From assembly GCF_030246845.1 (NCBI RefSeq), contig NZ_CP126889.1, positions 3,901,001-3,965,000 on the forward strand: 64,000 nt of DNA, given 5' to 3'. The DNA is from Enhydrobacter sp. GTDB lineage: Bacteria; Pseudomonadota; Alphaproteobacteria; Reyranellales; Reyranellaceae. This document shows positions 38,241 to 48,310 of this stretch, piece by piece (the first letter of the stretch is position 1; each line of letters opens with the position of its first letter). The notes below the pieces were generated by a model, which saw only the letters and a list, made by a program, of their open reading frames with translations, did no database searches and was not told the DNA's origin. Position numbers and translations under genes: made by a program.

Positions 38241-38834
38241 TCATTTCTTGTTCGAGGCGGAAAGCGCCTCGATGCGCGCCACGAAGCGCGGCGACTGCAG
38301 GAACGCGCGATTGCCCGAATCGCTCTTGCCGAACAAGCGCGAGAGATCGAACAGACCGGACCCGGCGATGGCGCCCATCCGTCCGGAGAGCTGCACGTGC
38401 TGGCCGAGCCGGAAGGTTTTTAGCGCTCCCACCGCCTGCTCGGAAAGACCGGGCGGCGGCGCCTCGCGGGATCGTGTCGAGAAGAGGTCGGCGAAGGCGC
38501 CGGCCATGGCCAAAGCCCAGTCGTTGAAGGCGTAGAGCGAAATCTGCGGCCCGACCTCGATCGTCACGGCGACGTTCTGGGCGTTGCCGTCGATCGTCCT
38601 CAAGGTCCCGCACCAGTCGGTGAAAGCACCGATCGCCTCCGCCAGCGTCAGGCTGCGCTTGACGGCATCCTCGATGGCCAGCGGATTGTTGGAAGCCATC
38701 GCCGGCTTGGCGATCGCCGCAAGATCGCCCACGAACTTCTTCTGCTGGGGATTGGACTCGTAGCATGAGCTCTCGAAGCAGCCGCCGAGGATCAGCCCGG
38801 CGCCACCGAGCAGGAAGCCGCGACGGCCCTCCAT
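38241..38834 (-). CDS. Hypothetical exported (lipo)protein
   Basis: 197 residues. The start MEGRRGFLLGGAGLILGGC combines a twin-arginine-like pair with a lipobox (LGGC), so it is probably an exported lipoprotein. The mature part has no recognised family and is alpha-helical. Its ATG is directly adjacent to the acyl-CoA ligase stop, which implies translational coupling, and the gamma-glutamyltransferase gene follows after 12 bases. Confidence 0.7.
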   Translation of the reverse strand: MEGRRGFLLGGAGLILGGCFESSCYESNPQQKKFVGDLAAIAKPAMASNNPLAIEDAVKRSLTLAEAIGAFTDWCGTLRTIDGNAQNVAVTIEVGPQISLYAFNDWALAMAGAFADLFSTRSREAPPPGLSEQAVGALKTFRLGQHVQLSGRMGAIAGSGLFDLSRLFGKSDSGNRAFLQSPRFVARIEALSASNKK

Positions 38835-40556
38835 TCATGCCGCCCTTGCGGTGGCCTTGGCCCGTTCCTCCTCCTTCAGCTCCTTCTTGGAGAGCTTGCC
38901 CACGGGAGTCTTGGGCAGCTCGGGACGGATCTCGAAAGCGACCGGCATCTCGTGCTTGCCGATCTTGCCCTCGAGGTGCCCTTTCAGCTCCTCGAAGGTG
39001 AGCGAGGCGCCCGGCTTCAGCTTCACGAACACCTTGGGCGCCTCCTGCCGATAGGGATCGGGGATGCCGATCACGATGCACTCGTCGACCGCGGGATGCT
39101 CGTAGACCGCCTCCTCGATCATGCGCGGATAGACGTTGTAGCCCGAGGAGATGATGAGGTCCTTGGAACGGTCGACGAGATAGAGCCAGCCGTCGGCGTC
39201 CATGTAGCCCATGTCGCCCGTGCGCAGGCCCTTCCACTGGCTCTCCGGGTGGTCGAACAGGACCTTGGCCGTCTCTTCCGGCTTCTTCCAATAGCCCTTC
39301 ATGATCTGCGGGCCGATGATGCAGACCTCGCCGACATGCTCCTTGCCGGGCGGCAGGACGCGGTCGGGAGCCTCCATGTCGCGAATTTCGATCAGCGTGC
39401 CGGGCATGGGCACGCCGCACGAGCCCGGCCGCCGCACGCTCCGGTCGATCGGGCAGATCGCGCCGGTCGGCGAGGATTCGGTGAGACCGTAACCTTCGAT
39501 CAGCGTCGCGCCGGTGAGCTTCTCGAAGCTCTGCTGCACCTCGACCGGCAACGGCGCACCGCCCGACATGCAGATCTTGAGCGCCTTCAGGTCGAGATTT
39601 TGCGCCCTGGGGTGCTTGTTGATGGCCGTGAACAAGGTCGGCACGCCGGGCAGGAACGTCGGCCTCTTGCGCGTCAGATCCTCGACGATCAGGTCGATGT
39701 CGGGACGAGGGTAAAGCAGGAGCTGATTGCCGTTGCGCACCGCGCCCAGCATGATTCCGGAAAGCGCATAGATGTGGAACAGCGGCAGCACGCAGACGAC
39801 CTTCTCGGTGCCGGGCGTGGTGTAGGGCGTTGTCCAGGCTTCGCCCTGCGCCATGGCCGAGATAACGCAGCCGTGCGTCAGCATCGCAGCCTTCGGCAGG
39901 CCGGTCGTGCCGCCGGTATATTGCAGCAGGGCCACCTCGTCCCACAGGTTCTGCGGCGCGGGATGGGCCGTGTGCTTGCCGTCGTTGGCCAGCAGGTCCT
40001 TGAAGGACATGTGCCAGTCGTCACGCGGCCAGGGCGAGATCTCCTTCTTTTTGGCGATCGGGTAAAGCCAGTTCTTTGGGAACGGCAGGTAGTCGGCGAT
40101 CGAGCCCACGATCAGCTTCCTGAGCCGCGTCTTGCCGCGCATCGCAGCCATCTTCGGATAGAGCGCGGCAACGTCGAGCGTCACCAGGATATCGGTCTCC
40201 GAATCGCCGATCTTGAACTCGAGCTCGCGAGCGGCGTCGAGCGGACTGTAGTTCACCACCCGCCCGCCAGCCTTGAGGACGCCGAAGAAGGCGATCAGAT
40301 AGTGCGGCGTGTTCGGCAGGTAGAGGCCGACATTCACGCCGGGCTTCACGCCGAGTCTCTGGAAGCCGGCGGCGGCGCGGTCGGTGGCTTCCTTGTAGTC
40401 GCGAAAGCTCATCACCTTGTCGAGGAAGTCGGTCATCGGCCGGTCGGCGTATTGCGCGCAGCTTTCCTCGAACATCTGGTGGATGGTCGTGGTCGGGATA
40501 TCGATCTCCCAGGCCACGCCGGCCGGGTAGCTCTTCACCCAGGGATATTGCGCCAT
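38835..40556 (-). CDS. Long-chain fatty acid-CoA ligase family protein
   Basis: 573 residues. AMP-forming acyl-adenylate synthetase: P-loop LLQYTGGTTGLPKAAMLTHG, then GYGLTESSP, and the hinge region GDMGYMDADGWLYLVDRSKDLIISSGYNVYP, ending with the catalytic-Lys motif PVGKLSKKEL. It activates a fatty acid to acyl-CoA for beta-oxidation or lipid synthesis. Chain length cannot be inferred. The C-terminus is normal. It may supply the acyl-CoA dehydrogenase and enoyl-CoA hydratase encoded further along. Confidence 0.9.
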   Translation of the reverse strand: MAQYPWVKSYPAGVAWEIDIPTTTIHQMFEESCAQYADRPMTDFLDKVMSFRDYKEATDRAAAGFQRLGVKPGVNVGLYLPNTPHYLIAFFGVLKAGGRVVNYSPLDAARELEFKIGDSETDILVTLDVAALYPKMAAMRGKTRLRKLIVGSIADYLPFPKNWLYPIAKKKEISPWPRDDWHMSFKDLLANDGKHTAHPAPQNLWDEVALLQYTGGTTGLPKAAMLTHGCVISAMAQGEAWTTPYTTPGTEKVVCVLPLFHIYALSGIMLGAVRNGNQLLLYPRPDIDLIVEDLTRKRPTFLPGVPTLFTAINKHPRAQNLDLKALKICMSGGAPLPVEVQQSFEKLTGATLIEGYGLTESSPTGAICPIDRSVRRPGSCGVPMPGTLIEIRDMEAPDRVLPPGKEHVGEVCIIGPQIMKGYWKKPEETAKVLFDHPESQWKGLRTGDMGYMDADGWLYLVDRSKDLIISSGYNVYPRMIEEAVYEHPAVDECIVIGIPDPYRQEAPKVFVKLKPGASLTFEELKGHLEGKIGKHEMPVAFEIRPELPKTPVGKLSKKELKEEERAKATARAA

Positions 40557-40577
40557 CGTTCGTTCCTCCCGGCCCGA

Positions 40578-41327
40578 CTATGGCACACGATAGGCATAGG
40601 AGTAGACGGTCTCGAAGCCGAGGCCGGCGTAGAGCGGGAGCGCCGCCGCGTTCGCGGCCACGACCTGGAGGTAGGCGAACCGCGCTCCGTGTGTCCGGCC
40701 CCACGCGCCGATGCTTTGCGTGAGCCGCCGCGCCAGTCCCTGCCGTCGCGCCTCGGACGCCACCAGGACGTCGAACAGGCCGACATGGTCGCCCTCGACC
40801 ACGCCCAGCGCGAAGGCGACGAGACGGCCCGCCTGCTCGACCTGGGCGAAACCCACGGGCGGCGCGATGGAGGTCAGCATGCGGGTCATGGTCGGCCGAT
40901 GGACCGGCGCGACAGGGCTCAGTTCGGCGAATCGGGTCAGCCAGCCGGAGGAGGGGACGGAGGTGATGACGACATCAGGATCGGCGACGAACCGCGCATC
41001 GACAGGAGCGATCTGGACCAGGCTTTCCTCGATCCGTCGATAGCCCGCGGCCGCCAGCGCCGCATCCGTCTCGGACGGGGCCAGCGGTGTCAGCCGCCAT
41101 ATCGGCGGCAGGCCGCGCTCGCGATATGGCCGCTCCACCGCCTCCTTCAGCTCCACCGTGAACGGTCCCTCCGGCTCTAACGCGTTGATGGAATTGGCTC
41201 TTTTTGTGTAGCCGCCAGCGATGCGCAGCACCCAGCCGGCGCTCGTCCGGGCTTCCAATGCCGGCCACGCGCGAAAGCCGCGGCGTTCGAGCACTCGCAC
41301 CCGGTCGAGATCGATAGAGGATGACAT
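40578..41327 (-). CDS. GNAT-family N-acetyltransferase
   Basis: 249 residues. The C-terminal GNAT domain (about 130-245) shows the acetyl-CoA site LVASEARRQGLARRLTQS and YLQVVAANAAALPLYAGLGFE. The N-terminal half (EARTSAGWVLRIAGGYTKRANSINAL) is the extension seen in a two-part GNAT subgroup. Substrate unknown. It lies 21 bases upstream of the acyl-CoA ligase in the same direction. Confidence 0.85.
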   Translation of the reverse strand: MSSSIDLDRVRVLERRGFRAWPALEARTSAGWVLRIAGGYTKRANSINALEPEGPFTVELKEAVERPYRERGLPPIWRLTPLAPSETDAALAAAGYRRIEESLVQIAPVDARFVADPDVVITSVPSSGWLTRFAELSPVAPVHRPTMTRMLTSIAPPVGFAQVEQAGRLVAFALGVVEGDHVGLFDVLVASEARRQGLARRLTQSIGAWGRTHGARFAYLQVVAANAAALPLYAGLGFETVYSYAYRVP

Positions 41328-41396
41328 TCGTGTCGATCTATGCTAGAATTTAAAATAATAAAAACAGTCCGTTAGAATACAAACTGCAAGTAGAGC

Positions 41397-42185
41397 ATGA
41401 ATTTACGCCTCCCCTCCGGCGATGTTCGTGTCTGCTGGCAGCCCGCCGATCTTCCCTCCTCCCGTTGTATCGGCCTGTGGCTGCCAGCGATCCTTCTCCT
41501 GGCCCTTACGCTCGCTGGCTGCGGTGGTTCGGCCAGTCGCAGCTACGGCTACGCCGACAATCCACCGGCAGATCCGACGGCGTTGGTAGCCTGGCGGGAA
41601 TGGACGCGCTTCGGGCGCTCCACCGTCGTCTATGGCGGCCATGCCGGCGGCTATGTCAATCGCGCCGGTGTCAGCGAGCATAGCGAGCCGCTTTCGAGCC
41701 GGGTCGGAGACTATTGGGGAAGCTGCGGTCATCCTGAATGGAACGGCAACACGCGCGGCCGACCGTGGTCGGGCGCGTTCGTGTCCTGGGTCATGAGGCA
41801 ATCGGGCGCCGGCAGTTTCCCGGTTGCCGGCCGGCACGGCCAGTATCTGGCGGCGCTTTATGATCGCGAATTCCGCGGCCGCAGCACGGCTTTCCTTCTG
41901 CATGCTCCCGATGAATATTCACCCAAGCCCGGCGATCTCGTCTGCGACGGCACCGCGGGGCCGAGCTGGCGCCATGCCAGCCCGGCGATGGCGCATCGGC
42001 GCATCGACAACACCGCGCGGCATTGCGATGTCGTGACCGACGTCCGCGGCGGCTATATCCAGGCCGTCGGCGGCAACGTGAAGAGCAGCGTCACCATGAG
42101 CCTCTATCCGATCGACCGTCGCGGCCGTCTTGCGCCGACACCGGGCAAGCTCTGGATGCTGGTCGTCGAGAACAGAGCGACCTGA
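41397..42185 (+). CDS. DUF2272 lipoprotein, paralogue 1
   Basis: 262 residues. A signal peptide ends in the lipobox LTLAGC (about residue 40). The rest matches DUF2272: REWTRFGRSTVVYGG, RVGDYWGSCGHPEWNG, PWSGAFVSWVMRQSGAG, HCDVVTDVRGGYIQAVGGNVKSSVT. The Ser/His/Asp pattern recalls amidase-like NlpC/CHAP folds, but catalysis is unproven. A second DUF2272 gene lies at 43796-44548 on the other strand, with the GMC oxidoreductase between. The AT-rich stretch 41340-41390 probably holds its promoter. Confidence 0.8.
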   Translation: MNLRLPSGDVRVCWQPADLPSSRCIGLWLPAILLLALTLAGCGGSASRSYGYADNPPADPTALVAWREWTRFGRSTVVYGGHAGGYVNRAGVSEHSEPLSSRVGDYWGSCGHPEWNGNTRGRPWSGAFVSWVMRQSGAGSFPVAGRHGQYLAALYDREFRGRSTAFLLHAPDEYSPKPGDLVCDGTAGPSWRHASPAMAHRRIDNTARHCDVVTDVRGGYIQAVGGNVKSSVTMSLYPIDRRGRLAPTPGKLWMLVVENRAT

Positions 42186-42191
42186 GAAGAA

Positions 42192-43784
42192 TCACCCTTT
42201 CCCCTGCATGTAGCTCGCCACGCGCTCGGCGATCATGATGGTTGGGGCGTTGGTGTTGCCGCCGATCAGCGTCGGCATCACCGAGGCGTCGACCACGCGC
42301 AGGCCCTCGATGCCGCGCACGCGACACTGATGATCGACCACGGCGGCCGGATCGTTGTCCGGCCCCATCTTGCAGGTGCCGACCGGGTGATAGATCGTCT
42401 CGCATTTCGCGCGGATCCACTGCTCGATCTCGGCGTCGCTCTTCACCGAGGCGCCGGGCTGGAACTCGTCCGCTCGATAGGGGTCGAGACCCGACTGGGC
42501 GAAGATCTCGCGCCCTATCTTCACGCCCTCGATCAGCGTGTCGAGATCCTTGCGCTCGGCGAGATAATTGGCGTCGATTAGCGGATGCTGCTTGGGGTCC
42601 TTGCTGGCGAGCCGGATCGTCCCTTTGCTCTCGGGCCTCAGCGTGCAGACATGCAGGCTGTAGCCGTTCCGCTTCATCTTGGTGCGGCCGTGATCGACCA
42701 CCAGCACCGGAAGAAAGTGAAGCTGAATGTCCGGCGCCGACAGGCCCTCGCGCGTGCTGAGGAAGCCGCCCGACTCGGCGATCGGCGATGTGCCCGGGCC
42801 CTTCTTGTGCTTCCAGTAGCGGTAGAGCGACACCAGCTTGTTGGCGGTGTCGTACGTGTCCCTGGTCTTGCAGAACTGCAGGATCGCCGCGTCGACATGA
42901 TCCTGCAGATTGCCGCCGACGCCCGGGATATCGAACAGCGGACGGATGCCGACCGCCTCGAGATGGGCGGCCGGCCCGATGCCCGACAGCATCAGGAGCT
43001 GCGGCGAGTTGACGGCGCCGCCGGCGAGGATGATCTCGCGGCTGCAGCGTGCGACCTCGTCCTGGCCCTTGTAGCTGTAGCGCACGCCCATCGCCTTGTT
43101 CTGGTCGAGGATGATGCGCTCCACGAGCGCGCCGGAGACGACATGGACGTTGTTCTTGTTGCGCTCCACCGCCGGCCGCAGATAGGCCGACGCGGTGCTC
43201 CAACGCTGCTTGTCCTTCTGCGTCACCTGATAGTAGCCGACGCCCTCCTGGCTCGCGCCGTTGAAGTCCTTGACGCGGGCGTGGCCGGCCTGCTCGCAGG
43301 CCTTGAGGAACGCCTCGTTGAGCGGCGTCGGATCGGCCTGGTCGGCGACGTTCAGCGGTCCGCCGGCGCCGTGGAAATCGTCCGCCCCGCGCTCGTTGTT
43401 CTCGGCCTTCTTGAAGAACGGCAGCACGTCGTTGTAGCTCCAGCCCGCATTGCCGAGCTGGCGCCAGTGGTCGTAGTCCCAGCCATTGCCGCGGACATAG
43501 AGCATGGCGTTGATCGACGACGATCCGCCCAACGTCTTGCCCCGCGGCCAGTACATGCGGCGGTTGTCGCAATGCTTCTGCGGCACCGTCTCGTAGCGCC
43601 AGTTGTAGGGCGAGTTCTCGCCGAGGCTCGCGAAACCGGCCGGCATCCGGAGCATGAAGGAGGTATCCTGCGGCCCGGCTTCGAGGATCAGGATGCGCAG
43701 CGAGTAATCCTCGGCCAGCCGGTTGGCGATCGTGCAGCCAGCGGACCCGGCGCCAATGATGATGTAGTCGTACGGCCAAGACAT
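42192..43784 (-). CDS. GMC-family FAD-dependent alcohol/choline dehydrogenase
   Basis: 530 residues. N-terminal FAD-binding YDYIIIGAGSAGCTIANRL, GMC signature 1 (WPRGKTLGGSSSINAMLYVRG), signature 2 (GGAVNSPQLLMLSGIGP) and the active-site His in YHPVGTCKMG, followed by VVDASVMPTLIGGNTNAPTIMIAER. It should oxidise an alcohol, choline-type or other; the substrate is not decidable. No BetB or regulator gene is adjacent. It starts 11 bases after the DUF2272 paralogue 2 stop. ATG 43784 begins at the FAD motif. Confidence 0.9.
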   Translation of the reverse strand: MSWPYDYIIIGAGSAGCTIANRLAEDYSLRILILEAGPQDTSFMLRMPAGFASLGENSPYNWRYETVPQKHCDNRRMYWPRGKTLGGSSSINAMLYVRGNGWDYDHWRQLGNAGWSYNDVLPFFKKAENNERGADDFHGAGGPLNVADQADPTPLNEAFLKACEQAGHARVKDFNGASQEGVGYYQVTQKDKQRWSTASAYLRPAVERNKNNVHVVSGALVERIILDQNKAMGVRYSYKGQDEVARCSREIILAGGAVNSPQLLMLSGIGPAAHLEAVGIRPLFDIPGVGGNLQDHVDAAILQFCKTRDTYDTANKLVSLYRYWKHKKGPGTSPIAESGGFLSTREGLSAPDIQLHFLPVLVVDHGRTKMKRNGYSLHVCTLRPESKGTIRLASKDPKQHPLIDANYLAERKDLDTLIEGVKIGREIFAQSGLDPYRADEFQPGASVKSDAEIEQWIRAKCETIYHPVGTCKMGPDNDPAAVVDHQCRVRGIEGLRVVDASVMPTLIGGNTNAPTIMIAERVASYMQGKG

Positions 43785-43795
43785 GGTCGTTGTTC

Positions 43796-44548
43796 CTAGG
43801 GCAGTCTGTTCTCGATCACGGTGAAGAAGGATCGGCCGGATATGGGCGACAAAAAGCCCGACTCGTCCAGTGGAAAGACGCTGCGAGTCACCGAGTCGTG
43901 CACATTGCCGCCGATGGCCTGCACTTGTCCGCGCCTTACCTCGACGACGATGTCGCAATGGCCGGGGCCGCGGTCGAGATTGTCGAGGGTCGTCTCGCCG
44001 CCGTCGCGCGAGGCGCAGATCAGGTCGCCGACCTGCGGCTTGCGCTCGTCGAGCCGCCGCGGGACGAAGCCGGCGCCGGGCCGCCGGGCGCGGTTGGCCA
44101 TGCGCTCGACATAGACCGTATGCCTTGCGCTGGGGCAGAAGAGATCGCGCGGGACGCCCGCACTTTCGATATCCCAGGAGACAAAGGCCGCGGACCACGG
44201 GACCTGGCGATTGGCACCGCTGAGGTCTGGACGGCCGACGCTCTTCCAGTAGTCGCCCACCCGTTTCGACGCGAAGGGGTCGCCCTCCTGAAAGCCCAGC
44301 CGCTCGATGCGCGCCGGGCCGGCCCTCGTAAAGTCGATGGTCTGGCTGCCAAAGCGGAACCATTCGGCGACCGCGAGCAGCACCATGGATGTCTTCTCGC
44401 TCGCTGTCGGCGGCGGCGCCTCGGGATGCCAGGACGAGGCCGGGCAGGGGCCGAGCGGTGCGAGCGCCGAGCGTTGGATTGGCCGCGTCGCCGGCGCGCA
44501 CGCGGTCACGCCGAGCGCGAGGGCAAGGAACGGAACAAGGCCACGCAT
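43796..44548 (-). CDS. DUF2272 lipoprotein, paralogue 2
   Basis: 250 residues from ATG 44548. The leader MRGLVPFLALALGVTAC ends in a lipobox. DUF2272 features match paralogue 1: AEWFRFGSQTIDF, RVGDYWKSVGRPDLSG, PWSAAFVSWDIESAG, HCDIVVEVRRGQVQAIGGNVHDSVT. Upstream codons in the same frame are not signal-like, supporting this start. It probably forms a unit with the GMC gene downstream and the VOC gene just upstream. Confidence 0.8.
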   Translation of the reverse strand: MRGLVPFLALALGVTACAPATRPIQRSALAPLGPCPASSWHPEAPPPTASEKTSMVLLAVAEWFRFGSQTIDFTRAGPARIERLGFQEGDPFASKRVGDYWKSVGRPDLSGANRQVPWSAAFVSWDIESAGVPRDLFCPSARHTVYVERMANRARRPGAGFVPRRLDERKPQVGDLICASRDGGETTLDNLDRGPGHCDIVVEVRRGQVQAIGGNVHDSVTRSVFPLDESGFLSPISGRSFFTVIENRLP

Positions 44549-44555
44549 GCCGTCC

Positions 44556-45293
44556 TTACCATCGTCCGAGGCCGCCGATGACGATCGTCGGCACGTTGGC
44601 GGTATGGCTGTGGACGGTAAAGACCTGCGTGCCCGCCCGTCGGCCCTCGCGCGGTTCCGACAGCTCGACGCCGGCCTTCGTGAGACGCGCATGGCAGCGC
44701 GCGATGTCCGGCGTACGCCAGCTCAGGCCCCAGAGCTGATCGGGCTCGTCGGACAGCCCCCTGCTCGAGTCGTGGGCGATCTCGACGACCAGATCGCCGC
44801 ATCGGAAGAACAGGAGGCGCGCGTTCCACCGCGGATTGCTGCGATCCAGCCTCAGGTCGAGCCCCAACCGCCCGCCGTAGAACGCGACGGCGCGTTCGGG
44901 ATTGGGCGAGCGGATCACGACGTGATCCAGTGCCGAGATGGAAGCCGCTTCATCAGGGCCTACAAGCGGCGAAAGCGCGTGGCTCTCCTTGTGCTGGATC
45001 AAGGCAATCGGCACCTGATGCGTCGCTTCCGGTGCAAGCACCAGTCGATCGTTCCCGCGCACGCCGGGTACGCCGCGCCGCTCGAGCAGCCGCTCGGCCT
45101 CGTCGAGCGACCCGGTCGCGAAGACCATCGCCGACAGATGAGCGGTGGACGCCTCGTCCTCGATCGCGAGTCCGACATTGCCCAGTCGGAACAGGCCGTT
45201 CGTCGCCCTCCGCCCGAACAGCGTCTCATAAGCGCCGACCGCACCGTCGAGGAACAAGGCCCGCAGGACGAGATGGTCCAGTGCAGCGATCAT
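44556..45293 (-). CDS. VOC-family (glyoxalase-like) protein
   Basis: 245 residues from ATG 45293. Two VOC modules: ALDHLVLRALFLDGAVGAYETLFG near the N-terminus and ALDHVVIRSPNPERAVAFYGGRLGLDL from about residue 120. The C-terminal WGLSWRTPDIARCHARL and VFTVHSHTANVPTIV complete the fold. Such proteins bind a metal and act as isomerases, dioxygenases or resistance proteins; the reaction is unknown. An extension to 45332 would run into a perfect hairpin repeat, so I chose the inner ATG. Confidence 0.8.
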   Translation of the reverse strand: MIAALDHLVLRALFLDGAVGAYETLFGRRATNGLFRLGNVGLAIEDEASTAHLSAMVFATGSLDEAERLLERRGVPGVRGNDRLVLAPEATHQVPIALIQHKESHALSPLVGPDEAASISALDHVVIRSPNPERAVAFYGGRLGLDLRLDRSNPRWNARLLFFRCGDLVVEIAHDSSRGLSDEPDQLWGLSWRTPDIARCHARLTKAGVELSEPREGRRAGTQVFTVHSHTANVPTIVIGGLGRW

Positions 45294-45294
45294 C

Positions 45295-45348
45295 GGAGCG
45301 CGCCACTCCAGTGGCGCTCTTGCATGCGCCACTGGAGTGGCGCGCTCC
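45295..45348. repeat. Perfect 23-bp inverted repeat (hairpin)
   Basis: Arms 45295-45317 and 45326-45348 are exact reverse complements around an 8-base loop. The core arm reads GCGCCACTGGAGTGGCGC. It lies between the convergently placed ends of control regions for the VOC and carbonic anhydrase genes. No T-run follows, so it is more likely an intergenic repeat element than a terminator. Confidence 0.8.
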
Positions 45349-45360
45349 CTCGGGCTCTTG

Positions 45361-45885
45361 TCATCCGATTCGCTTCAGGTTCGCCTTGTAGTTCTGGCCG
45401 CGCTGGACGTAGCTTTCGGCGCTCATCTTGAGACGCAGCGCATTCTCCTCGTTGAGCTCGCGCACGACCTTCGCCGGCGAGCCGAAGATCACCGAGCGGT
45501 CGGGGAAGCTCTTGCCCTCGGTCACGACCGCGCCGGCGCCGACCAGGCAGTCCTTGCCGATCACCGACTTGTTCAGCACCACGGCCTGGATGCCGATCAG
45601 CGCGCCGTCGCCGATCGTGCAGCCGTGCAGCATCACCTGATGGCCGACTGTCACGTTCTTCCCGATGGTGAGCGGCGCGCCAGGATCGGTGTGCAGCACG
45701 CAGTTCTCCTGGACGTTGCTGCCCTCGCCGATCACGATCGGCTCGTTGTCGCCGCGCAGCACGGCGCCGAACCAGATGTTCACCCGCTCGCCCAGAACGA
45801 CGTCGCCGATGATGATCGCTTCCTCGGCGATGTAGCAGGAGGCCGGGATGACCGGCTTGCGGTCGTTGAGCTGGTAGATGGCCAT
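45361..45885 (-). CDS. Gamma-carbonic anhydrase family protein
   Basis: 174 residues. Left-handed beta-helix with hexapeptide repeats (IIGDVVLGERVNIWFGAVLRGD, IGEGSNVQENCVLHTDPGAPLTIG, VTVGHQVMLHGCTIGDGALIG). Metal-ligand His residues are expected in HTD and GHQVMLHG. The family hydrates CO2 or has lost that activity. It is divergent from the MerR gene, and the palindrome at 45919-45934 lies between them, so this regulator may control it. Confidence 0.9.
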   Translation of the reverse strand: MAIYQLNDRKPVIPASCYIAEEAIIIGDVVLGERVNIWFGAVLRGDNEPIVIGEGSNVQENCVLHTDPGAPLTIGKNVTVGHQVMLHGCTIGDGALIGIQAVVLNKSVIGKDCLVGAGAVVTEGKSFPDRSVIFGSPAKVVRELNEENALRLKMSAESYVQRGQNYKANLKRIG

Positions 45886-45918
45886 TTCACTCCCTTCCGT
45901 TTACGTAGACCGTAGTTG

Positions 45919-45934
45919 ACGTTTACGTAAACGT
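45919..45934. promoter_or_regulatory. Perfect palindrome, likely LiuR-type MerR operator
   Basis: ACGTTTACGTAAACGT is exactly self-complementary. It lies between the divergent carbonic anhydrase and MerR genes and resembles the TTTACGTAAA-type sites of LiuR regulators as I recall them. A related half-site TTTACGTAGAC lies just to the left (45899-45909). Confidence 0.7.
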
Positions 45935-45953
45935 TAACTAAGACACTTCCGCT

Positions 45954-46391
45954 ATGCCTGCCGCCGCTCCCGCAGCTTCCCAGACACAGCGCGACCCTCA
46001 GCGCATCTATAGCATCGCCGAACTGGCACGCGAGTTCGGCATCACGGCGCGCACCATCCGCTTCTACGAGGACGAGGGGCTGATCAAGCCGCGCCGGCAA
46101 GGGCTGACGCGCCTCTATAGTGCTGGCGACCGCACGCGGCTGTCGTGGATCCTGCGCGGCAAGCGGCTGGGCTTCTCGCTCGGCGAGATCAAGGAGCTGC
46201 TCGATCTCTACCAGGTCGACCGCACCGGCGTGCAGCAGTTGCGCGAGCTCCTGCGCCGCAGCCGGCTGCATATCGAGGACCTGCAGCGCCGTCGTCGCGA
46301 TCTCGATGCCCATATCGAGGAATTCAAGGACGTCGAAGCGCACGTGACGGCCGAGCTCAGGAAGCGCGGCATCGATCCCGAAAGCGACTGA
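45954..46391 (+). CDS. MerR-family regulator, LiuR-like
   Basis: 145 residues. The N-terminal winged helix (YSIAELAREFGITARTIRFYEDEGLIKPRRQG) is followed by GDRTRLSWILRGKRLGFSLGEIKELLDLY and a coiled coil. It lacks the Cys pattern of metal-responsive MerR proteins. It precedes an acyl-CoA dehydrogenase by 10 bases; LiuR-type regulators control branched-chain amino acid and fatty-acid degradation. The 16-bp palindrome upstream is the likely autoregulatory site. Confidence 0.85.
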   Translation: MPAAAPAASQTQRDPQRIYSIAELAREFGITARTIRFYEDEGLIKPRRQGLTRLYSAGDRTRLSWILRGKRLGFSLGEIKELLDLYQVDRTGVQQLRELLRRSRLHIEDLQRRRRDLDAHIEEFKDVEAHVTAELRKRGIDPESD

Positions 46392-46401
46392 GGAGGACCC
46401 C

Positions 46402-48189
<1,788 letters not shown>

Positions 48190-48200
48190 CTCTTTTTGGA

Positions 48201-48250
48201 ACCGCGAGCTTTAAGCTCGCTCATGAGCAAGAGCGAGCTGAAAGCTCGGT
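48201..48250. repeat. Long imperfect hairpin repeat
   Basis: Arms 48201-48222 and 48231-48250 are near-perfect reverse complements around an 8-base loop. The top of the stem and loop read CTCGCTCATGAGC, shared with the palindrome at 49238-49257. It follows the acyl-CoA dehydrogenase gene and could also slow transcription. Confidence 0.7.
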
Positions 48251-48310
48251 CCGAAAGAGCCGATGGCGCGCATCTGCTATACACATTGCTCATCGGGATG
48301 GAGGGGACGA

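Noticed and set aside
38952..41180. 742-codon plus-strand frame over the acyl-CoA ligase and GNAT genes
   Set aside because: Antisense to two conserved enzymes; a common artefact in GC-rich DNA.
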